A stretch of DNA of 64,000 bases from the NCBI RefSeq assembly GCF_001514265.1, contig NZ_KQ948994.1:62001-126000 (forward strand), written 5' to 3'. Below the pieces are notes generated by a model. It searched no databases, was not told the DNA's origin, and saw nothing but the letters and a program-made list of their open reading frames with translations. Source of the DNA: Streptomyces resistomycificus. Its GTDB lineage: Bacteria; Actinomycetota; Actinomycetes; Streptomycetales; Streptomycetaceae. The position numbers were made by a program, and so were the translations under genes. Shown piece by piece: positions 8,451 through 17,534 of this stretch (position 1 is its first letter; every line of letters starts with the position of its first letter).

Positions 8451-9382
8451 TGTCAGTCAACGACGAAAGAACTCCGATGCCCGGTGGCTCTTCCAGGCGC
8501 CGGCCGATTCTTCTCGGCACGGTGACCTTGGATTTCCTGCACGAGGGCCCGCTCGGGGACGGCAGGGATCCGGCCGTCCTGCGCTGGGGCGGGGTCGCGC
8601 ACAACGCCGCCTGCGCGCTGGGGGCGCGGGGCGCCCGGCCCACCTTCGTCACCGCGGAGTACGCCGGTGAACTCGGCGCCGCCGTCGGGGGGCACCTGGC
8701 CCACAACCGGGTCGGCTGGCTGCGGCTTCCAGTGCGCTCCAACCTCCCCGTGTTCCACGCCCAGTTGGTGGATGGGTCGGTCGCGGACAAGAGATTCTTC
8801 GCCGCGCAGGCCCAGAGCCTGCTCAGCCCGGCGCTGCTCGACCGGTTCCGCGGCGCGTTCGAGGACGCGAGCGTCATCGTCGCCGGCACGGACAGCGAGG
8901 CGGGGACGCTGGCATGGCTCGCCGACACCGCCCATGCGCTTGGCGTGCCGTTCTGGCTGCTGTCGGCCGACCCCAACACGGTGGCACAGCTCCGGCCGGA
9001 CGGTCGTAGCGCCGATCTCGTGGCACTGAACCGGCATGAACTCGCCCTGTGGGCCGAGGAGGAGCTGACCGGACGGGACGAACTGGTCAAGGCTGCGCGT
9101 CGGTTGCCCGCCCCCGGGGGTCATTGCCTGGTCACGTTGGGGGAGTTGGGCTCGCTGCTGGTCCCGGCCGACGGCTCCGAGGTGGTGGTGCAGCCCGCTG
9201 TCGCCGGCCCAGGCGAGGTCGTCACCGTCGGGGCGGGCGACGTGCTCTTCGGCTGTCTGCTGGCCGGCCGACTCGCGGGCCTGGAATGGGCACCGGCTCT
9301 GAAACAGGCGAGCGAGCTGACCACCGGGTTCCTGGCGGCAGGAGGCGACGGGGCCTCCCCGTACGACGTCCTGAGTCCCTGA
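8450..9382 (+). CDS. PfkB-family sugar/nucleoside kinase
   Basis: A 310-residue protein whose ATG shares a base with the stop of the ATP-grasp gene, so the two are translationally coupled. The N-terminal GGVAHNAACALGARG matches the family's GG-x-x-x-N-x-A motif, and VTVGAGDVLFGCLLAG holds the GAGD anion hole with the catalytic Asp. Length and layout fit ribokinase/adenosine-kinase-like enzymes, which phosphorylate sugars, nucleosides or related alcohols. In a cluster that also encodes purine-ring enzymes a nucleoside or ribose-type substrate would make sense, but this is inference. ATP-dependent kinase activity is likely. Confidence 0.88.
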   Translation: MSVNDERTPMPGGSSRRRPILLGTVTLDFLHEGPLGDGRDPAVLRWGGVAHNAACALGARGARPTFVTAEYAGELGAAVGGHLAHNRVGWLRLPVRSNLPVFHAQLVDGSVADKRFFAAQAQSLLSPALLDRFRGAFEDASVIVAGTDSEAGTLAWLADTAHALGVPFWLLSADPNTVAQLRPDGRSADLVALNRHELALWAEEELTGRDELVKAARRLPAPGGHCLVTLGELGSLLVPADGSEVVVQPAVAGPGEVVTVGAGDVLFGCLLAGRLAGLEWAPALKQASELTTGFLAAGGDGASPYDVLSP

Positions 9383-9525
9383 CCGGCACACCGCGCCCTG
9401 GAGGTCCGCATCACATCTGCGGCCCCCGCGCCCGCAGTTGTCACGCCCGTCGACACACGATCGTCTTCAAGAGTGGGGCCGGATCCCGAGCGTCTTGTCC
9501 CACCGGCTGAAACGGAGGCCCAGAA

Positions 9526-10752
9526 GTGACCACGCAGAAGGTGAACGAAACCCTGACCCGAGTCGGTCCAGGCACCCCCATGGGACAGCTGCTGCGCGAG
9601 TACTGGCTGCCCGTCATGCGGTCCGAGCGTCTCGCCGAGCCGGGTGGGGCGCCGGTGCCGGTGGAGCTGCTGGGTGAGAAGTACGTCCTCTTCCGTGGGG
9701 CCGACGGCACGGTGGGCTGCTTCGACGAGGCCTGTCCGCACCGGGGCGCGTCCCTGGCGCTCGCCCGCAACGAGGACTGCTCGCTGCGCTGCGTCTACCA
9801 CGGGTGGAAGTTCCACGTCTCGGGCGAGGTCCTCGAAACCCCCTCGGAGCCGGAGGACGGCGGCAGGTTCGCGAGCCGGGTGAAGCTGCCGCACCACCCG
9901 GTGCGCGAGGCCGGAGGCGTCATCTGGGTGTGGCTCGGCGGCACCGGACGGGAGGCCCGGCCGTTCCCCGAGTTCCCCTTCACCAAGGTCCCGGCCGAGA
10001 ACATCTTCGCCACCATCGCCCTGGTCGACTGCAACTGGCTCCAAGGCGTCGAGGCGGACATCGACTCCGCGCACGTCTCGCTGCTGCACGAGACGGAGGC
10101 CCGCAACGGCCCGCTGAAGGACCTCCTCGACGACACCGCCCCACGGGACGAGATCGACCCGCAGCCGTACGGGCTCCGGTACGCGGCGCTGCGCAGCCTG
10201 TCCTCGGGAGACACCCTGGCGCGCGTCAAGCCTTTTGCCATGCCCTGGTACACCGTGGTGCCCGAACTGCCCAACGGGGACCGGCTGTGGCATGCGTGGG
10301 TTCCGGTCAACGACCACCAGACGATCATGTGGTACCTGTGGTGGAACGACGACCAGCCGGTCGATCCGGCCTATTTCAGCGAGCAGTTCGGCCTCGACCT
10401 GGACCATCTCAACCCCGACAACATCCGTGCGGGGTATGGCCCGGAGAACCTCTGGGGCCAGGACCGCAGTGCCATGGTGGACGGGCGAAGCTTCTCCGGC
10501 ATCCGCGGCTTGGTCCTGCAGGACGTGGCCGTGCAGGAGAGCATGGGCCCGATCGTCGACCGGACCATCGAGAACCCGGGCAAGAGCGACCGCGGCATCG
10601 TCCGAGCCCGCCGCTTCCTCCTCGACGCGCTCAAGGCGCACGCCGACGGAGAGACCCCGCCGGGCCTCGGCCTCGACGTGGACTACGGCACGGTCCGCTC
10701 GGCCGCGGTCGTCGTGCCCGCCGGCGAGGACTGGCGCACCGCCGTCTCCTAG
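9526..10752 (+). CDS. Rieske non-heme iron oxygenase
   Basis: A 408-residue oxygenase subunit starting at GTG 9526, with GGAGG upstream. The Rieske 2Fe-2S ligands are ACPHRG (about residues 69-73) and CVYHGW (about 88-93). The catalytic iron site is visible as DIDSAHVSLLHE (Asp plus two His) near residue 180-190. It resembles the single-component-type oxygenases of the phthalate/vanillate demethylase group rather than ring dioxygenases with a small subunit; no small subunit is encoded nearby. Possible roles are hydroxylation, N- or O-demethylation or desaturation of a pathway intermediate. Electrons could come from the SsuE-like reductase next to it or from general ferredoxin systems. The substrate is unknown. 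Confidence 0.92.
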   Translation: MTTQKVNETLTRVGPGTPMGQLLREYWLPVMRSERLAEPGGAPVPVELLGEKYVLFRGADGTVGCFDEACPHRGASLALARNEDCSLRCVYHGWKFHVSGEVLETPSEPEDGGRFASRVKLPHHPVREAGGVIWVWLGGTGREARPFPEFPFTKVPAENIFATIALVDCNWLQGVEADIDSAHVSLLHETEARNGPLKDLLDDTAPRDEIDPQPYGLRYAALRSLSSGDTLARVKPFAMPWYTVVPELPNGDRLWHAWVPVNDHQTIMWYLWWNDDQPVDPAYFSEQFGLDLDHLNPDNIRAGYGPENLWGQDRSAMVDGRSFSGIRGLVLQDVAVQESMGPIVDRTIENPGKSDRGIVRARRFLLDALKAHADGETPPGLGLDVDYGTVRSAAVVVPAGEDWRTAVS

Positions 10753-10794
10753 GGTCCGTCCCCGCTTTCGCGCAGAGAGAGAACCCACGTCCCC

Positions 10795-11346
10795 ATGGCA
10801 ACTGTTGTGTCCCTCTCCGGAAGTCCGTCGAGCGTCTCCCGGACCACCGCGCTGCTGCGGCACGTCGACGGCCTGCTCGTGGCCCGTGGACACGAGGTCG
10901 TCCCGCTGGAGGCACGCGGCCTGCCGGCCGAGGCGCTGCTCCGCGCCGACACCCTCCACCCGGCGATCGCGGAGGTGATCGGCCTCGTGGAACGGTCCGA
11001 CGCCGTCGTCGTCGGTACGCCGGTGTACAAGGCGGCGTACTCCGGGCTGCTGAAGGTTCTCCTGGACGTGCTGCCCCAGCACGCGCTCGACGGCAAGGCT
11101 GTCCTGCCGTTGGCCACCGGCGGCACCACCGCCCATGTGCTGGCCATCGACTACGCGCTGCGACCGGTGCTCGCCTCCATGGGCGCGGCGCACATCGCCC
11201 CGGGCTGGTTCACGCTCGACAAGGACATTGCACTGGACGCCGGTGGCGGCGCGGTCCTCGCCGAGAAGTCCGCGCAGGCGATCGAGCGGCTGGCCGTCCG
11301 GTTCTCGGACGTCCTCGACACCCGTACGCCCGCGGTCGTCTCGTAG
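10795..11346 (+). CDS. NADPH-dependent FMN reductase (SsuE-like)
   Basis: A 183-residue flavodoxin-fold protein. The N-terminal SLSGSPSSVSRTTALL is the FMN-phosphate loop, and GTPVYKAAYSGLLKVLLD is the SsuE/MsuE-type signature. It follows the Rieske gene by 42 bp and is the last gene before a 255-bp gap. It reduces FMN with NAD(P)H for a partner oxygenase. The cluster has no obvious two-component flavin monooxygenase, so the partner may be the Rieske enzyme or the flavin domain of the transporter fusion; this pairing is inference. Confidence 0.85.
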   Translation: MATVVSLSGSPSSVSRTTALLRHVDGLLVARGHEVVPLEARGLPAEALLRADTLHPAIAEVIGLVERSDAVVVGTPVYKAAYSGLLKVLLDVLPQHALDGKAVLPLATGGTTAHVLAIDYALRPVLASMGAAHIAPGWFTLDKDIALDAGGGAVLAEKSAQAIERLAVRFSDVLDTRTPAVVS

Positions 11347-11490
11347 CGGCCCGCTCCGAGTCCGTTGTCCTCCTCACCGGAAAAACCTGAATGGATTTCT
11401 CTGCGCTCCCGCGTTTATAGCGGGGATCGGTACGTCCACTCGAAGTCGTCAATCGGACCTTTTGCCGACCGTTCTCGCTGAGGGTCAGTT

Positions 11491-11513
11491 GGTGTCTTGT
11501 TAAGCAAGACACC
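11491..11513. promoter_or_regulatory. Palindrome in the gap between the two halves of the cluster
   Basis: Arms GGTGTCTTG (11491-11499) and CAAGACACC (11505-11513) are perfect around TTAAG. It lies about 90 bp upstream of the second ATP-grasp gene, in a 255-bp non-coding gap that is AT-richer than its neighbours. No T-run follows, so an operator is more likely than a terminator. The gap probably carries the promoter of the second operon. Confidence 0.55.
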
Positions 11514-11601
11514 CTTCCCAATGCGGGTGGCCCTGTGCTTGGATTAATACCGTCGGGGCTGGTTACCGCCAAAGGTGCGTCAATTGCGAGAAGGGCATTT
11601 T

Positions 11602-12864
11602 GTGACAGTCCGCACCATTCTTTTCGTTAATCTCCGTCGCATTCAGAGGGAGGGTAGGGAATCTCTTCTCGCCGCCCGCCGGCTCGGTTATAAGGCGGTT
11701 CTTCTCGGGCGTTCCCTTCCCGAGTTCGCCAAACCTCTCGTGCATGAGTTCCGGCAGGTGGACACGTACGACCGGGAAGCCTCCCTCGCCGCGGCCAGGG
11801 AAATCGCTGCCGAGTACGACCTGGCGGGCGTCGCGAACTTCACGGAAATCGACGTACAGTTGGTCGCCGCGATAGCCGCTGATCTCGGACTTCCTGGGAT
11901 GTCGGAGACCGCTGCGCTCCGGGGCCGCAACAAATACGCCATGAAGGACGCCCTGCGGCACCTCGACGGAGTTCTCCCACGCTTCGCCAAGGTCCAGGAT
12001 CTCGCCGAACTACGCGCAGCCGTCGAAGAAATAGGCCTGCCCGCGGTGGTGAAGCCAACCGGCGCCTCCGGCTCGAAAGGTATCTTCGAGCTCCGCAAGC
12101 CCGATGACCTGGACGCAGCCATGGAGCGGCTCACCCAGATCGCCCAGCCCGACTTCGACCCGGTGTTCCGCCAGTTCGGCGCCGAATTCATCGTCGAGGA
12201 ATTCCTCGAAGGCGACGAGCTGAGCGTCGAGGGGTTCGTGTCCGGTGGTGAGGTCCACGTCGTCACCATCACCGACAAGGTGACCAGCGTCCCCTTCCAC
12301 CTGGAGCTGGAGCACAAGGTGCCCAGTGCCCTGCCGGAGACGGCCTGGGGCGAGATCAAGGCCACCACCAAGGACATCATCGCGGGCCTGGAGTTCGACA
12401 ACTGCGCCTTCCATCTGGAGGCCAAGTGGGGCGAGCGAGGCCTGCGCTTCATCGAGGTCGCCGCCCGCCCGGCCGGCGACTACATCGGCTCGCACCTGGT
12501 GCCGCTCGCCACCGGCGTCGACTACTTCGAGAACGTGGTACGGGTAGCCACCGGAGAGCCGCTGAGCCTGGACCACGACCGCAAGCTGAACGTGGGCCTG
12601 AAGTTCGTCCTGGCCGAGCGGGCCGGACGCTTCGAGGAGATCGAGGGCCTGCCCGCCGTCTGCGGCGACCCGGGCCTCGACCACGTCTTCTACGAGGTGG
12701 CGGCGGGTACCGAAGTGGCCCTGCCACCGCAGAACTTCGGGCAGCAGCGGGTGGCGGCCGTCATCGCCAGCCATCCCGAGCGCAGTGGCCTGGAAGCCCT
12801 CCTCGGCCGGATCTCCGGCGAGGTCAGGGCCCGGGTGGCACCCGTCGTCGGGCACGCCGAATGA
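11602..12864 (+). CDS. ATP-grasp ligase (second of two)
   Basis: A 420-residue protein; GTG 11602 is chosen over GTG 11575 because AGAAGGG lies just upstream. The ATP-grasp core shows in VVKPTGASGSKGIFEL, FIVEEFLEGDELSVEGFVSGGEVHVV and the metal-binding FHLEAKWGERGLRFIEVAARPAG. It is clearly diverged from the ligase at 7176 and closer to the carboxylate-amine ligases that start with a TILFVN-type strand. It heads the operon that carries the hydrazine-forming trio, 31 bp before the saccharopine-dehydrogenase-like gene. A likely job is joining the hydrazine product to an amino acid or to the peptide; the substrate cannot be read from sequence. Confidence 0.85.
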   Translation: MTVRTILFVNLRRIQREGRESLLAARRLGYKAVLLGRSLPEFAKPLVHEFRQVDTYDREASLAAAREIAAEYDLAGVANFTEIDVQLVAAIAADLGLPGMSETAALRGRNKYAMKDALRHLDGVLPRFAKVQDLAELRAAVEEIGLPAVVKPTGASGSKGIFELRKPDDLDAAMERLTQIAQPDFDPVFRQFGAEFIVEEFLEGDELSVEGFVSGGEVHVVTITDKVTSVPFHLELEHKVPSALPETAWGEIKATTKDIIAGLEFDNCAFHLEAKWGERGLRFIEVAARPAGDYIGSHLVPLATGVDYFENVVRVATGEPLSLDHDRKLNVGLKFVLAERAGRFEEIEGLPAVCGDPGLDHVFYEVAAGTEVALPPQNFGQQRVAAVIASHPERSGLEALLGRISGEVRARVAPVVGHAE

Positions 12865-12895
12865 CCAGGGGCAACACCCCCCTGGGGACGCGCTT

Positions 12896-14047
12896 ATGAA
12901 GACGGCCGTACTCGGCTGCGGGCAGATGGGCCGCGCCGCGGCGTACGCCCTGGCCACCCACGCGGACACCAGCGACCTCGTCCTTCTCGACCGCGACCCG
13001 GCGCTCGCCACGGAGCTGCGGGCCTGGCTCAGGGCCCGCACCTCCACGAGCGTCCGGATCGCCGCCACGCTCGACGACGCCCTCGTCGACCGGGACGCCG
13101 TCGCGATGGCCATGCCGTGGGACGCCACCGAGACCGCCGTCCGCGCGGCGGTGCGGGCCGGGGTCCCGGTCACCGCCATCACCCGGCCGCCCACCGACCG
13201 GCTCGACCAGCTGGACGCCGACGTCCGGGCGGGCGGCGGCACCGCGGTCCTGCCCTTCGGTCTGGAGCCCGGTCTGACCGAGCTGCTCGCCGTGGACCTC
13301 GCCGGACGCCTCGACAGCATCGACAGCCTCGACATCTCCTGCGGGGGAATCCCGAGCACACCCCGGGAACCGCTCCAGCACACCAGCTTCTTCGGCGGCG
13401 ACAACAGCCACCACCTGCCCATCGGCCAGCGTGAGGCGCTCGCCCTGCGCGGGGGCCGGGTGGTCTCCCACCCGCGGTTCTCCGGGCTCGAGGAGCGCGA
13501 GATCGAGGGCGTCGGCCGGCTGGAGGCCTACCACGACGGCATGGCGCCCTGGCTCGGCGAACACCCGGCTCTGCGCGGCGTCGACTGTGTTCAGAAGACG
13601 CTGCGTTGGCCTGGCTTCGCCAAGGTGGTGACCGACCTGGCCCGGCTCGGCCTGCTCGCCGAGGAAGCCGTCGACGTGGACGGCGTCCTGGTCGCACCCC
13701 GCCGGCTGGTCGAGCGGGTCCTCGCCCCGCAGATGCGCGCCGTGGCCCGGGACAGGGACGTGGTGGTCCTGCAACTGACCGCGCACGGTCTGCTCGACGG
13801 CAGACCCGCCTCCCTGCGCACCACCGTGATGGACCTCGCTGACGAGGACACCGGCTTGTCCGCCATGGCTCGCACGACCGGTTTCACGCTGGCCGCCGCC
13901 ACTGAGCTGGTGGCCCGGCGCGCGATCACCGGCACCGGCTGGCTCAAGCCGCATCTCGCCCTGTCCCAGGAGCAGACGCAGCGGGTGATGCGGTCACTGA
14001 CCGAGCGCGGAATGCACTGGGCGCCGGCGCATCCCGTCGTTGCGTAA
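12896..14047 (+). CDS. Saccharopine dehydrogenase-like oxidoreductase
   Basis: A 383-residue protein starting at ATG 12896. The Rossmann fold opens with VLGCGQMGRAAAYAL, and the family region GLEPGLTELLAVDLAG is present, as in lysine-forming saccharopine dehydrogenases. In hydrazine pathways a dehydrogenase of this kind handles an N-substituted lysine such as N6-(carboxymethylamino)lysine, oxidising the lysine carbon next to nitrogen and releasing the hydrazino acid. Its position, 31 bp before the N6-hydroxylase and next to the cupin-MetRS gene, supports that role. Family membership is firm; the exact substrate is inferred from neighbours. Confidence 0.82.
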   Translation: MKTAVLGCGQMGRAAAYALATHADTSDLVLLDRDPALATELRAWLRARTSTSVRIAATLDDALVDRDAVAMAMPWDATETAVRAAVRAGVPVTAITRPPTDRLDQLDADVRAGGGTAVLPFGLEPGLTELLAVDLAGRLDSIDSLDISCGGIPSTPREPLQHTSFFGGDNSHHLPIGQREALALRGGRVVSHPRFSGLEEREIEGVGRLEAYHDGMAPWLGEHPALRGVDCVQKTLRWPGFAKVVTDLARLGLLAEEAVDVDGVLVAPRRLVERVLAPQMRAVARDRDVVVLQLTAHGLLDGRPASLRTTVMDLADEDTGLSAMARTTGFTLAAATELVARRAITGTGWLKPHLALSQEQTQRVMRSLTERGMHWAPAHPVVA

Positions 14048-14078
14048 CGATCACCCGCGCCCGTAAGGGGAATCATTG

Positions 14079-15371
14079 ATGAGTACCACGCCGAAGACGT
14101 ACGACCTGGTGGGCGTCGGCACGGGACCGGCCAACCTCAGTCTCGCCGCGCTGACGGCTCGGGAGCCCGACCTGTCCACCGTGTTCCTGGAGCGCAAGCC
14201 CGCCTTCGACTGGCATCCGGGCCTGATGCTGCCCGACGCCGAGATGCAGGTGCACTTCCTCAAGGACCTGGTCAGCCCGGTCGACCCGACCAACCCCTAC
14301 TCCTTCCCGGCGTTCCTCGTCGACACCAAGCGCCTGTACCGGCTGCTCGTGACCGGCCGCTCCAAGGTGCCGCGTCGCGAGTTCGAGCAGTACTGCCGCT
14401 GGGCCGCCGATCGCATGGACAACCTCCGCTTCGGCGTCACGAGTGAGTCCGTCGAATGGGACGGCGGCGCGTTCCTCGTCCACACCACCGACGGAGTTCT
14501 GCGCGCCCGCAACGTGTCCGTGGGCACCGGACTGCCCGCCAAGTTGCCGCAGTGCGCCACCGGTCACGACCCCGAGCGGGTCTTCCACTCCGAGCAACTG
14601 CTCAAGCGGCCCCAGGACTTCGCCGGCAAGCGGGTGGCCGTGGTGGGCGGCGGCCAGAGCGGAGCCGAGGTCGTGCACTATCTGCTGAGTTCGCAGGCCC
14701 AGCGGCCCGCGAAGATCATCTGGGGCACCCGGCGGACCAATCTGCTGCCGCTCGACGACAGCCCGTTCATCGACGAACTGTTCCTGCCCGACTTCAGCCG
14801 CTACTTCTACACCCTGCCCGAGGCCGAGCGCGAAGAGGTCGTGGGGCGCTTGCGCATGGCGAGCGACGGCATCTCGCTCTCCCTGCTCCAGGACCTGTAC
14901 CGGCGGCTGTACGACCTGGAACTGCTGGAGGGGGAGCGCCCCTGCCGCATCCTGCTCGACCAGTACCTGGCCACCCTGGAGCAGACCGACGGCGCACTGC
15001 TCGCCACCTGGCAGCCCGCCCGCGGTGGCACACCCCTGCGTGAAGAGGTCGACCTGGTCGTGTGCGCCACCGGCTACGAGCACGGCATGTCCGAACTCCT
15101 CCTCGGTCTGAAAGACCGGCTCACCCTCCAGCACGGCACCCCCCTCGTCCGCCCCGACTTCAGCCTCGACTGGGACGGCCCCGCCCAGAACCGGATCTAT
15201 GTCCAGAACGCCGCCCGGCGCGAGTTCGGCGTCGCCGACCCCAACCTGAGCCTGCTCGCCTGGCGCAGCGCCGTCATCGCCAACAGCGTGCTCGGCTACG
15301 AGCGTTACGACACCGGAGCGGTCAGTACCGCCTTGGACTGGGAGCCCCTGAGCGCGGTCGGCCAGGCCTGA
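14079..15371 (+). CDS. L-lysine N6-hydroxylase-like flavin monooxygenase
   Basis: A 430-residue FAD/NADPH enzyme. ATG 14079 is preceded by GTAAGGGGAA; a TTG three bases earlier is less likely. The FAD motif is GVGTGPANLSLA at residues 12-23, the NADPH motif VVGGGQSGAEVV near residue 190, and the ATGY motif (CATGYEHG) near residue 330. These are the marks of the SidA/IucD/PvdA N-hydroxylase family. With a cupin-MetRS gene 79 bp downstream, lysine rather than ornithine is the expected substrate, and N6-hydroxylysine would feed N-N bond formation. A siderophore role is less likely because no siderophore synthetase or acyltransferase is nearby. Confidence 0.9.
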   Translation: MSTTPKTYDLVGVGTGPANLSLAALTAREPDLSTVFLERKPAFDWHPGLMLPDAEMQVHFLKDLVSPVDPTNPYSFPAFLVDTKRLYRLLVTGRSKVPRREFEQYCRWAADRMDNLRFGVTSESVEWDGGAFLVHTTDGVLRARNVSVGTGLPAKLPQCATGHDPERVFHSEQLLKRPQDFAGKRVAVVGGGQSGAEVVHYLLSSQAQRPAKIIWGTRRTNLLPLDDSPFIDELFLPDFSRYFYTLPEAEREEVVGRLRMASDGISLSLLQDLYRRLYDLELLEGERPCRILLDQYLATLEQTDGALLATWQPARGGTPLREEVDLVVCATGYEHGMSELLLGLKDRLTLQHGTPLVRPDFSLDWDGPAQNRIYVQNAARREFGVADPNLSLLAWRSAVIANSVLGYERYDTGAVSTALDWEPLSAVGQA

Positions 15372-15450
15372 CCCCCCAGCACCCTCACATCCACGAGAGG
15401 AGCAACGGAGCGCGCACGGCTTCCCGCCGCGTGCCGCCCCGTGCCACGTC

Positions 15451-17478
15451 ATGCACGTCATCCGCATCCCCCGTACGGTCGGCGAGCTCGAACTGCCCGA
15501 CTTCGTACGCAGCGTCGAACCTTCCTGGGCGATGGAGGGCAGGCTCCCCTTCAACCTGCGTCGAGTCACCCTGCGCCCCGGCGAGACGACGGCACCCCAC
15601 AACCACCACGACACCGAGGTGTGGGTGATCCTCGCCGGCGAGGGCGAGGTCACCTCGGACGACACCACCGCGACCGTCACCGGCGGCGACACCGTCCGGC
15701 TGCCGCCCCTCGGTGTCCACACCCTGCGCAACACCTCCGCCGAGCAGCCGCTGTCGTTCCTCACCACCTGGTGGGAGGACATGGCCGCGCTGGAACAGGA
15801 ACATCAGGAGCGCACGGCCACCGCGGCCCCCGGCGACCGGCCGGTCCTGCTGCTGCCCTCGTTCCCCACCCCCAACGGCGAACTGCACCTCGGCCACCTC
15901 GTCGGGCCGTTCCTCGGCGCCGACCTGGTCCGTCGCGGCCTGGCCCGGCAGGGCACCGAGGCCCACCTGCTGCTGGGCACCGTGGGCCACCAGAGCCAGG
16001 TGGCTGCCGCCGCCATCAAGGAAGGCCTCTCCTTCTACGAGCTCGCCGAATGCAACACCGACGCCATCCAGGAAGCCCTCACCGCGGCCGGTATCCGCTG
16101 GGACGTGTTCATCCGCCCGTCGGCCCCCGAGTACCCGCACATCGCTCTCGATGTCTTCGAACGGCTCCGGCGGAGCGGCCACGTCATCAAGAAGACGGTC
16201 ACGGCCAACCACTGCGCCCCCTGCGGGACCTTCCTGTTCGAGGCGTTCGTCGCGGGTGCCTGCCCGCACTGCGGCTCCCACGACACCGCCGGCATCGAAT
16301 GCGAGGCGTGTGCCCTGCCCTTCGCGGACGAGGACCTGCGCGACCCCAGCTGCGCCACCTGCGGCACCCCCGCCGAGCGGCGCGAACTCACCCGCTACTA
16401 CCTGCCGCTGGAGCCGCTGCGCGAGAAACTCACCACCCACCTGCGGACCTCCCACATGAGTGCCCGGCTACGCTCCTACGTCGACCGGGTCCTGGCCGGT
16501 CCGCTGCCCGACCTGCCGGTGAGTACCGTCGCCCCCGACGGCATCCTGATCCCCGCCGACGCCGGCGGTGACACCGACGGCCAGCGCATGTACTCCGCCT
16601 TCGAGCTGGCCGCCCGCTACATCACGGCCCTCGACCGGCTCGCCCGGGATCAGGGCCTTACGGGCTGGGAGGAGTACGCGCGTGCGCACAACCCGCGCAC
16701 GGTGCTGTTCTTCGGCTTCGACAACGCCTTCCTGCGCACCATCGTCTTCCCCGCGGTCCTCGCCTCCTTCACCGACTCGGTGGCGCTGCCCGACACCATG
16801 ATCTGCAACGAGTTCTACACACTCGACGGGCAGAAGTTCTCCACCGGACGGCAGCACGCGATCTGGGGCCGCGACGCCTTCACCGAGGACAGCCGTGACC
16901 AGCTCCGGCTGTACCTGGCCGGCACCCGCCCCGACATCCGCCGCCGCGACTTCGTCGTCGACGAGTACGCCCGGTTCGTGCGCGCCGAGCTGCTCGGCGG
17001 CTGGGAGACCTGGCTGCAGTCCGTCGACACCCGGCTGCGCAAGCACTTCGGGGGCGCTGTTCCCGAGGCGGGCAGCTGGAACACCGAGGCCGAGCGGTTC
17101 TACGGCCACATCCGCGAGCTGTGCACCCAGCTGCCGGGGAACCTCGCACCCGAACGGTTCGACGCCCGGGCCGCGGCACAGACACTGCACACCTTCGTCG
17201 ACCGGGCCCGCCGCTTCGCCGAGGTCTCGGAGGACGTGCTGACCGCAGAGCCCCCCACGGGCGACGCGCGCACCTGCATGGCCCTGGAACTCATGGCCGT
17301 ACGCGCCCTCGCGGAGACCGCCGAGCCCCTGCTGCCGGTCCTCGCCGCCCGGCTCGCCACACAGCTCGGGATCGACGGGGCCGTCGGCGACGCCCCCCAA
17401 TGGGTGCCGGTCGGGCGTGAAGTCACGCTGACCGGCCCCTATTTCACCCCTGACGTGTCCATCAAGACCGCTCGCTGA
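15451..17478 (+). CDS. Cupin / methionyl-tRNA-synthetase-like didomain protein (hydrazine synthetase)
   Basis: A 675-residue fusion. Residues 1 to about 125 are a cupin with a metal site in HNHHDTEVWVI and a later His in GVHTL. From about residue 130 comes a class I MetRS-like domain: the HIGH motif appears as PNGELHLGHL, zinc-binding CxxC pairs lie at about residues 258-311, and KMSKS is altered to KFSTG. This architecture is known from hydrazine-forming enzymes such as Spb40 of s56-p1 biosynthesis: the MetRS part activates an amino acid (glycine in known cases) and esterifies N6-hydroxylysine, then the zinc cupin rearranges the ester to an N-N bond. The gene sits directly after the hydroxylase. 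It is very unlikely to be a translation enzyme because the tRNA anticodon-binding part is degenerate and a cupin is attached. Confidence 0.93.
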   Translation: MHVIRIPRTVGELELPDFVRSVEPSWAMEGRLPFNLRRVTLRPGETTAPHNHHDTEVWVILAGEGEVTSDDTTATVTGGDTVRLPPLGVHTLRNTSAEQPLSFLTTWWEDMAALEQEHQERTATAAPGDRPVLLLPSFPTPNGELHLGHLVGPFLGADLVRRGLARQGTEAHLLLGTVGHQSQVAAAAIKEGLSFYELAECNTDAIQEALTAAGIRWDVFIRPSAPEYPHIALDVFERLRRSGHVIKKTVTANHCAPCGTFLFEAFVAGACPHCGSHDTAGIECEACALPFADEDLRDPSCATCGTPAERRELTRYYLPLEPLREKLTTHLRTSHMSARLRSYVDRVLAGPLPDLPVSTVAPDGILIPADAGGDTDGQRMYSAFELAARYITALDRLARDQGLTGWEEYARAHNPRTVLFFGFDNAFLRTIVFPAVLASFTDSVALPDTMICNEFYTLDGQKFSTGRQHAIWGRDAFTEDSRDQLRLYLAGTRPDIRRRDFVVDEYARFVRAELLGGWETWLQSVDTRLRKHFGGAVPEAGSWNTEAERFYGHIRELCTQLPGNLAPERFDARAAAQTLHTFVDRARRFAEVSEDVLTAEPPTGDARTCMALELMAVRALAETAEPLLPVLAARLATQLGIDGAVGDAPQWVPVGREVTLTGPYFTPDVSIKTAR

Positions 17479-17534
17479 AGAAGCGCGATGTGGTGTCTTC
17501 CCTCCGGCTCCTCCTCCTCCTGAAAGGCCACACT

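Noticed and set aside
9121..11193. 690-codon minus-strand frame opposite the kinase, Rieske and FMN-reductase genes
   Set aside because: It spans three genes with intact motifs on the plus strand and has no domain content of its own.
14079..15371. Siderophore pathway as explanation for the N-hydroxylase
   Set aside because: No acyltransferase, NIS synthetase or NRPS gene nearby, while a cupin-MetRS hydrazine-type partner is adjacent.
15451..17478. Housekeeping methionyl-tRNA synthetase
   Set aside because: It carries a fused cupin, an altered KMSKS motif and sits in a hydrazine-type gene set.
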